Assembly (NCBI GenBank): GCA_024653985.1
Contig: JANLIS010000023.1
Coordinates: 1 to 16,372, forward strand
Source of the DNA: Candidatus Roizmanbacteria bacterium
Lineage (GTDB): Bacteria > Patescibacteriota > Microgenomatia > UBA1406 > GWC2-37-13
Length of the DNA: 16,372 nucleotides
Direction of reading: 5' to 3'
The notes beneath the pieces are model-generated. The model saw only the letters and a program-made list of their open reading frames with translations. It did no database searches and was not told the origin of the DNA. A program made the translations under genes and the position numbers. Below are positions 13,093-16,372 of the stretch, piece after piece; positions within the stretch are counted from its first letter, which is position 1; each line of letters starts with the position of its first letter.

Positions 13093-13635
13093 TTATATTT
13101 GCTTTTCTCTCTTCTTGGTTGTTACCCTTCCTCCCTGCCATTGACCTTTATATTGCATTCCTCCGCCCTCAACCTTATAGAACTGGGCATGAGCAAATCG
13201 GCATCCCAATTCCATCGTGACAGGAATTGGCCCCTCATTTTTTACGGCAAATGTCACCTTTCCATGATAACCGGGCGCCACATTCCCTGTTCGTAAAAAC
13301 AAGCCCGAACGAAACAAAGTTGTTCGTGGTTTAAAATTTACAGTTAAATTTAAAGGAATGTTAAACGTTTCAATTGAAGACAACAAATAAAAATCTCCCG
13401 GTTTGATTGTAATACTTTGCAGTTTTGAACTTTGATATTTGATCTTTGATATTACTTTCGGGGTTTCTCTATGGGTCAAACCAAGATAGGCTTTTCCCCC
13501 ATCCAACTTATGGACCTCACCAAGTCTTATATCAAAACCTGCGCCCTCGGGAGTTGTCAATTCTCTTTTGTCTAAATTCTCAACTAATTTGATCTTTTTT
13601 ACCAGCTGTAATAACTTTTTTGGTCCTAAAATCAT
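13093..13635 (-). CDS. dcd: dCTP deaminase / dUTPase family protein lacking the usual catalytic acids
   Basis: The family deaminates dCTP to dUTP and/or hydrolyses dUTP to dUMP, the substrate of ThyA. GAGFDIRLGEVHKL (31-44), PRTTLFRSGLFLRTGNVAPG (103-122), YHGKVTFAVKNEGPIPVTME (123-142) and MQYKGQWQGGRVTT (160-173) follow the family order. R104 and R109 match the substrate-binding Arg positions. The catalytic Glu of Dcd (E138 in E. coli, in the L-E-F/L-x-N strand) aligns with A130 (TFAVKN), and the catalytic Asp of dUTPase motif III (I-D-x-x-Y-x-G) aligns with A120 (VAPGYHG). The activity is therefore uncertain. At 180 residues it has a normal length, with an in-frame AT array encoding VISKIKYQSSKLQSI (61-75). 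A TACAAT box ends 8 nt before the ATG. The thymidylate genes downstream support a dUMP-supply role. Confidence 0.8.
   Translation of the reverse strand: MILGPKKLLQLVKKIKLVENLDKRELTTPEGAGFDIRLGEVHKLDGGKAYLGLTHRETPKVISKIKYQSSKLQSITIKPGDFYLLSSIETFNIPLNLTVNFKPRTTLFRSGLFLRTGNVAPGYHGKVTFAVKNEGPIPVTMELGCRFAHAQFYKVEGGGMQYKGQWQGGRVTTKKREKQI
13410..13456. repeat. AT-rich word array inside the dcd-like gene
   Basis: Variants of TTTGATATTTGATCTTTGATATT; same vocabulary as the tgt array. Encodes KIKYQSSKLQS. Confidence 0.65.
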
Positions 13636-13643
13636 ATGGTGCT

Positions 13644-13649
13644 ATTGTA
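13644..13649 (-). promoter_or_regulatory. -10 of the dcd-like gene
   Basis: TACAAT on the minus strand ends 8 nt before ATG 13635, implying a leaderless or near-leaderless mRNA. It is back to back with the plus-strand -10 at 13680-13685. Confidence 0.5.
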
Positions 13650-13679
13650 AAATATATCTTTACAAACTGCAATAAATAA

Positions 13680-13685
13680 TATAAT
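13680..13685 (+). promoter_or_regulatory. -10 of the small carbonic-anhydrase-like gene
   Basis: TATAAT ends 10 nt before ATG 13696, giving a leader of about 3 nt. Confidence 0.5.
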
Positions 13686-13695
13686 ATTTATTTCT

Positions 13696-14061
13696 ATGTC
13701 TAATCATACTTGTGATGGTTTTGTGGTTGCCTGTATTGACTTTCGGTTTCAGGGATTCATAAAAAAATGGCTTGAGGAAAAATTTCAAAACAAGACCTAC
13801 GATTACGTTGGTTTTGCGGGGTCGACCAAAAATCTTGATACAATTATTGGCCAATTGGATATTTCTGTTAGACTTCATCATGTTTCTAATGTTGTTTTGA
13901 TCCACCACGAAGAATGTGGGGCTTATGGTGCCGAAAGCACTCATGACCGCCATGCAACTGACCTTAATATTGCAAAAAAAACTATTTTAGAAAAATATCC
14001 TGATCTTAAGGTAGATCTCTACTACTTACATCTCGATGGAGAGTTTGAAGTGATAGAATAG
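13696..14061 (+). CDS. Small beta-carbonic-anhydrase-like protein
   Basis: A 121-residue protein with the beta-class metal-site pattern: VACIDFRFQ (11-19) gives C13-x-D15-x-R17, and VLIHHEECGAYG (67-78) gives H71-x2-C74, the second half of a Cys2His zinc site. The middle strand YVGFAGSTKN (37-46) stands where the RNAGN motif normally is. It lacks the C-terminal helices of full-length enzymes (about 200 residues), so it is a minimal core; whether it hydrates CO2 or has another metal-dependent role is unknown. It shares the C-x-D-x-R signature with the 389-aa protein at 4320-5489. It begins 10 nt after a TATAAT and ends 4 nt before the glycosyltransferase start, suggesting co-transcription. Confidence 0.75.
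   Translation: MSNHTCDGFVVACIDFRFQGFIKKWLEEKFQNKTYDYVGFAGSTKNLDTIIGQLDISVRLHHVSNVVLIHHEECGAYGAESTHDRHATDLNIAKKTILEKYPDLKVDLYYLHLDGEFEVIE
14051..14059 (+). promoter_or_regulatory. Possible internal extended -10 for the glycosyltransferase
   Basis: TGATAGAAT overlaps the end of the preceding gene and ends 6 nt before ATG 14066, the same spacing as at 2936, 8005 and 9815. It could allow leaderless initiation independent of the upstream gene. Confidence 0.4.
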
Positions 14062-14065
14062 ATTC

Positions 14066-15124
14066 ATGGGTAAAAAAGTTTTTGTCTACGATCCTACTAC
14101 ATCAGATAAATTAAGTTCTGTTCGTGGTATCGGCCGCTATTTGCAAATACTAAAAGAAAATTTTGAAAATGAATTTGAGTTTGTTAACAATGAAATAATG
14201 AAACAATTGAACAATGATTGTGTATTTATAAATCCGTTTTATAATTTTTTACAACGACCATTAACCTTAAAAAGAATTGCTAATAAACAGATCGCAATTA
14301 TCCATGATCTCATTCCCCTCAAATACCCTTCCCATTTCCCCGCCGGAATTAAAGGCTCTATATATATACTATTAAACAAACTGTTTCTAAAGAACTATGA
14401 TTTGATAATTACTGATTCTGAAGCCTCAAAGTTAGATATTATAAATATACTTGGTATTCAAGAAAATAAAATAAAAGTGATATATCCTTGTCTGCCTAAA
14501 GTATTTAGTATGAAGTATAAAGTATCTAGTATTAAATCTGAGAATACTAAATACAAAATACCAGATACTAGATACTGTATTTATGTTGGTGATGCAACCT
14601 GGAATAAGAATTTGGTTAATCTAGCCAAAGCAATAAAGATAGCTGATGTTCCTATTATTTTTGTTGGAAAGGTTTTTCAAACCTCCGCGGTTGGGGAGCG
14701 GAGTGGGAAAACCGCGGAGGTTAATAATGGATGGCAATCTGAATTAAAAGAATTTTTTGAACTAACAAAAGATGACAAACGCTTTGTTTTCCCCGGTTTT
14801 ATCGCTGATAATGAACTGATTAAACTTTATCAACAAATAACATTCAATATTCTGCCATCACGCGATGAAGGATTTGGGTTTTCTTACGTAGAATCGGCTC
14901 AGTTCGGCTGTCCCTCCCTACTTTCGGACATTTCGGTTTTAAGAAAGATTTCTGATGGAAAAGCAGTATTTTTTGATGAAAATAATCCTAAAGATATTGC
15001 CGAAAAAATAAAAATGATCTATTCAAATAAAGATCTAAGAAATAAAATTGGTATCGATGCAAAGAAAAGGTCGGAATTTTTCAACCCGGAAAAATTTAAA
15101 CGGGAATTTTTAGCAATTATTTAA
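14066..15124 (+). CDS. Glycosyltransferase, GT4-like (GT-B fold)
   Basis: Probably transfers a sugar from a nucleotide donor to a cell-surface glycan or lipid; the substrate cannot be told. SVRGIGRYLQIL (18-29) is the N-terminal acceptor-domain loop; IAIIHDLIPLKYP (76-88) and IITDSEASKLDI (114-125) are typical of the GT4 family, and VIYPCLP (138-144) precedes the linker. The donor domain has YVGDATWNKNL (173-183), FVFPGFIADNEL (240-251), LPSRDEGFGFSYVESAQFGCP (263-283; E-x7-E with E268 and E276) and LSDISVLRKI (286-295). No membrane segments. Three repeats lie in frame: an AT array at 43-51, an inverted AT array at 145-171 (MKYKVSSIKSEN and TKYKIPDTRY) in the interdomain linker, and the 43-bp palindrome at 206-220 (TSAVGERSGKTAEVN). 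At 352 residues the core is of ordinary size. Confidence 0.88.
   Translation: MGKKVFVYDPTTSDKLSSVRGIGRYLQILKENFENEFEFVNNEIMKQLNNDCVFINPFYNFLQRPLTLKRIANKQIAIIHDLIPLKYPSHFPAGIKGSIYILLNKLFLKNYDLIITDSEASKLDIINILGIQENKIKVIYPCLPKVFSMKYKVSSIKSENTKYKIPDTRYCIYVGDATWNKNLVNLAKAIKIADVPIIFVGKVFQTSAVGERSGKTAEVNNGWQSELKEFFELTKDDKRFVFPGFIADNELIKLYQQITFNILPSRDEGFGFSYVESAQFGCPSLLSDISVLRKISDGKAVFFDENNPKDIAEKIKMIYSNKDLRNKIGIDAKKRSEFFNPEKFKREFLAII
14185..14220. repeat. AT-rich word array inside the glycosyltransferase gene (first)
   Basis: Tandem AACAATGAAATAATG / AAACAATTGAACAATG words, as in the array at 13014-13092. Encodes NNEIMKQLNND. Confidence 0.6.
14499..14578. repeat. AT-rich inverted array inside the glycosyltransferase gene (second)
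   Basis: Left arm 14500-14534 and right arm 14543-14577 are inverted copies. The left arm has a 33-nt exact match, in reverse complement, to 9867-9899. Both arms are open in the coding frame. Confidence 0.9.
14680..14722. repeat. 43-bp palindrome (GKTAEV type) inside the glycosyltransferase gene
   Basis: Same 13-bp arms as the folA copy (10102-10144); four differences, all in the loop. Same reading frame relative to the element. Confidence 0.95.
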
Positions 15125-15128
15125 AAAC

Positions 15129-15196
15129 GTAGGGGCAACCCTTGTGGTTGCCCTTTTTATTTTATCAGAAAGGGCGGGTATAAAACCCGCCCCTAC
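15129..15196. terminator. Bidirectional terminator formed by a GTAGGGG/CCCCTAC palindromic repeat
   Basis: Between the convergent glycosyltransferase and tatD. On the plus strand GGGCAACC (15133) pairs with GGTTGCCC, followed by a run of T. On the minus strand GGGCGGG pairs with CCCGCCC, followed by TTTCTG. The ends GTAGGGG and CCCCTAC and the two-hairpin layout match the element inside tgt (6135-6191), so a repeat family serves here as terminator. Confidence 0.85.
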
Positions 15197-15206
15197 AAAA
15201 ACATTT

Positions 15207-16046
15207 TCAAATCTTAAATAAAATTTGGGCATTCTCCGTCGTTATTTCCGCCACCTCATCAACCGAAATTCCCTTTAATTTCGCCACAAATTCCGCGATT
15301 AACGGAATATTTTTTGGCTCATTTGGAAATTTTTTAAAAGGTGACAGATAAGGCGAATCTGTTTCCAACACCAACATCTCTAGAGGAACTAGCTTAATAA
15401 ATTGCTGTTTTTCTTTGTAGTAAGTAATATCTCCATCAACACCGATAAACATTTTGTGATCTTTTGCAAATTCAAGTAATTCATGGTCTGGTTCGCAGCA
15501 GTGAAAAACCGACCTGCCCTCCAATTTTTTGTTCCAAGTTTTATTTAAAACATCAAACATATCTGCTTTTGCCTCCCGATTATGCAAGATCAGGCTTTTA
15601 TCATACTTAACCACCAAATCTATCTGTTTTTTCAAAACTTCTTTTTGTAATCTGACGAATTCTTCACCGATCTTATAATCGGGATATTTCGTTTTTTGGT
15701 AAATATGACGATCTATCCCAACTTCACCTATGGCAACAACTTTTGGATGAGATAAGAGTTGCTCAATTTGATTAAGATCAGAATGGATTCCCACCGGAGC
15801 TAAAAAATTTTGACTCTGAGCTTTAACTTTGGAATAAATCTCAAACACATGATGCGGGTGAATTCCCACTGCTGCATAAATACCTTTATGTTTTTCGGCA
15901 ATTTGAACAGCTTTTTTTGAAGTTGGGACATCAGTTCCAGGTATCAATATATGATCAACTCCAACTTTTTTTGCTCTTTCTATGACATCGTCAACTGTCT
16001 TATCAAAAGCTTCAAAATTAAAATGGCAATGGGTGTCGAAAAACAT
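15207..16046 (-). CDS. tatD: TatD-family metal-dependent hydrolase (DNase)
   Basis: A TIM-barrel metallohydrolase of the TatD/YcfH/YabD family; members act as 3'-5' exonucleases in DNA repair and turnover. The metal ligands are visible: H6 and H8 in MFFDTHCHFN, E108 in AIGEVGID, H155 in LILHNREAK, H182 in SVFHCC, and D230 in VLETDSPYLSP. The C-terminal PNEPKNIPLIAEFVAKLKG and TTENAQILF are family hallmarks. Length 279 is slightly above the usual ~255-265; residues 70-92 (YSKVKAQSQNFLAPVGIHS) look extra between GIHPH and IEQLLSHPKV. An in-frame Met at 16202 would add 52 residues, but these are translated from the AT array and the rpiB antisense strand; MFFDTHCH is the family start. TATACT ends 7 nt upstream. 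Confidence 0.93.
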   Translation of the reverse strand: MFFDTHCHFNFEAFDKTVDDVIERAKKVGVDHILIPGTDVPTSKKAVQIAEKHKGIYAAVGIHPHHVFEIYSKVKAQSQNFLAPVGIHSDLNQIEQLLSHPKVVAIGEVGIDRHIYQKTKYPDYKIGEEFVRLQKEVLKKQIDLVVKYDKSLILHNREAKADMFDVLNKTWNKKLEGRSVFHCCEPDHELLEFAKDHKMFIGVDGDITYYKEKQQFIKLVPLEMLVLETDSPYLSPFKKFPNEPKNIPLIAEFVAKLKGISVDEVAEITTENAQILFKI

Positions 16047-16131
16047 AGTATTCAGTATAAAGTATAAAGTATTTTGATTGCCATGACTTTTTTGGTTATT
16101 GACACTAGATACTAAATACTGGATACTATAT
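16047..16131. repeat. AT-rich inverted array in the tatD/rpiB gap
   Basis: Left arm 16046-16073 (AGTATTCAGTATAAAG words) and right arm 16104-16131 (CTAGATACTAAATACTGG) pair around a 30-nt loop. Same family as 9816-9899 and 14499-14578. It carries the likely -10 elements of both divergent genes. Confidence 0.85.
16054..16059 (-). promoter_or_regulatory. -10 box of tatD, inside a repeat array
   Basis: TATACT on the minus strand ends 7 nt before ATG 16046. It supports the short TatD start and another leaderless mRNA. Confidence 0.5.
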
Positions 16132-16133
16132 TC

Positions 16134-16372
16134 ATGACTCTCTTTATCGGCGCTGATCATCGAGGAATTGAACTCAAAAATGCCATTATTGAATATCTTC
16201 ATGAGAAGAACATTAGAATAGAAGATCTTGGCCCTTATGAACTTGATCCTTTAGATGATGCGATCGACTACTCACAAAAAGTTTCCCAAGCCGTTCTCCA
16301 AAACCCTGACAATCATCTTGGTATTGTTATTTGTGGATCCGGTTGCGCCGTTTCTATGGCGGCAAATAGGAT
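16134..16372 (+). CDS. rpiB: Ribose-5-phosphate isomerase B, 5' part
   Basis: Interconverts ribose 5-phosphate and ribulose 5-phosphate in the pentose phosphate pathway (RpiB/LacAB family). The visible 79 residues start MTLFIGADHRGIELKNAI, which matches the family opening (GADHxGxxLK, with D8 and H9 in the active site). DLGPYELDPLDDAIDYSQKV (32-51) corresponds to the usual D-G...DYPDYA region. LGIVICGSGCAVSMAANR (61-78) holds the catalytic Cys67 and the phosphate-binding loop; the common form is CGTGIGMSIAANK, so GSGCAVSM is a mild variant. The gene runs off the window. It is divergent from tatD across an AT repeat array; the nearest -10-like hexamer (GATACT, 16122-16127) ends 6 nt before the ATG. 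Confidence 0.9.
   Translation, partial: MTLFIGADHRGIELKNAIIEYLHEKNIRIEDLGPYELDPLDDAIDYSQKVSQAVLQNPDNHLGIVICGSGCAVSMAANR

Noticed and set aside
16047..16202. N-terminal extension of TatD from the ATG at 16202
   Set aside because: The extra 52 residues are translated from a repeat array and from the antisense of rpiB; MFFDTHCH is the family start and has its own -10 box.

Overview
The window looks like a chromosomal segment of a Patescibacteria/CPR bacterium, most likely Microgenomates-like. The signs are short AT-rich genes, CPR-style surface proteins with Thr/Pro linkers and C-terminal membrane anchors, an Fmt with the NIHPSLLPKYRGPSP signature, and housekeeping enzymes carrying extra repeat-encoded peptides. 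TGA is a normal stop here (folA, queA and the 585-aa surface protein), so the Gracilibacteria/SR1 code is not in use. No taxon search could be run; the placement is inference.

Layout. 1-791 (-) is the N-terminal part of transcription terminator Rho, preceded by a ~275-nt structured leader with its own strong promoter. 1118-2875 (-) is a secreted, C-terminally anchored surface protein. 2936-3208 (+) is a small membrane-anchored protein. 3352-4323 (+) is fmt (initiator-tRNA formylation), converging on a 389-aa protein (4320-5489, -) with carbonic-anhydrase-like metal-site motifs. 5544-8005 (-) is a queA-tgt pair for queuosine tRNA modification with a 4-nt overlap. 8170-9815 (-) holds a polytopic membrane protein and a Cys-rich surface protein. 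9886-13635 (-) is a thymidylate/folate block: folA, thyA, folC and a dCTP deaminase/dUTPase-family gene. 13696-15124 (+) is a small beta-carbonic-anhydrase-like protein followed 4 nt later by a GT4-type glycosyltransferase. tatD (15207-16046, -) and the 5' part of rpiB (16134-16372, +) are divergent.

The most striking property is a dense load of small repeats that sit inside conserved enzyme genes without breaking the frame. Two kinds are seen. (i) GC-rich palindromes of about 27-100 bp in several families: one reads as HQGYGGQ or PSLKLRR, one as SPRRRGSRNMDSRLRGND, one 43-bp family reads as TSAV...GKTAEV, and one has GTAGGGG/CCCCTAC ends. (ii) AT-rich arrays of degenerate 7-10 nt words (for example AGTATAAAGTATTTAG, ATTAGATCAATTAG, AACAATGAAACAATTG), which are large imperfect hairpins between genes and mostly single arms within genes. 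Fmt, Tgt, QueA, FolA, ThyA, FolC, the Dcd-like protein and the glycosyltransferase all carry inserted peptides that match these repeats. Some copies also supply stop codons (folA, folC), -10 promoter boxes (9815 gene, tatD) or a bidirectional terminator (15129-15196).

A second pattern is initiation. Many genes have a (often TG-extended) -10 hexamer ending 5-8 nt before the start codon and no Shine-Dalgarno sequence, which points to leaderless mRNAs. Rho is the exception, with its long structured leader.
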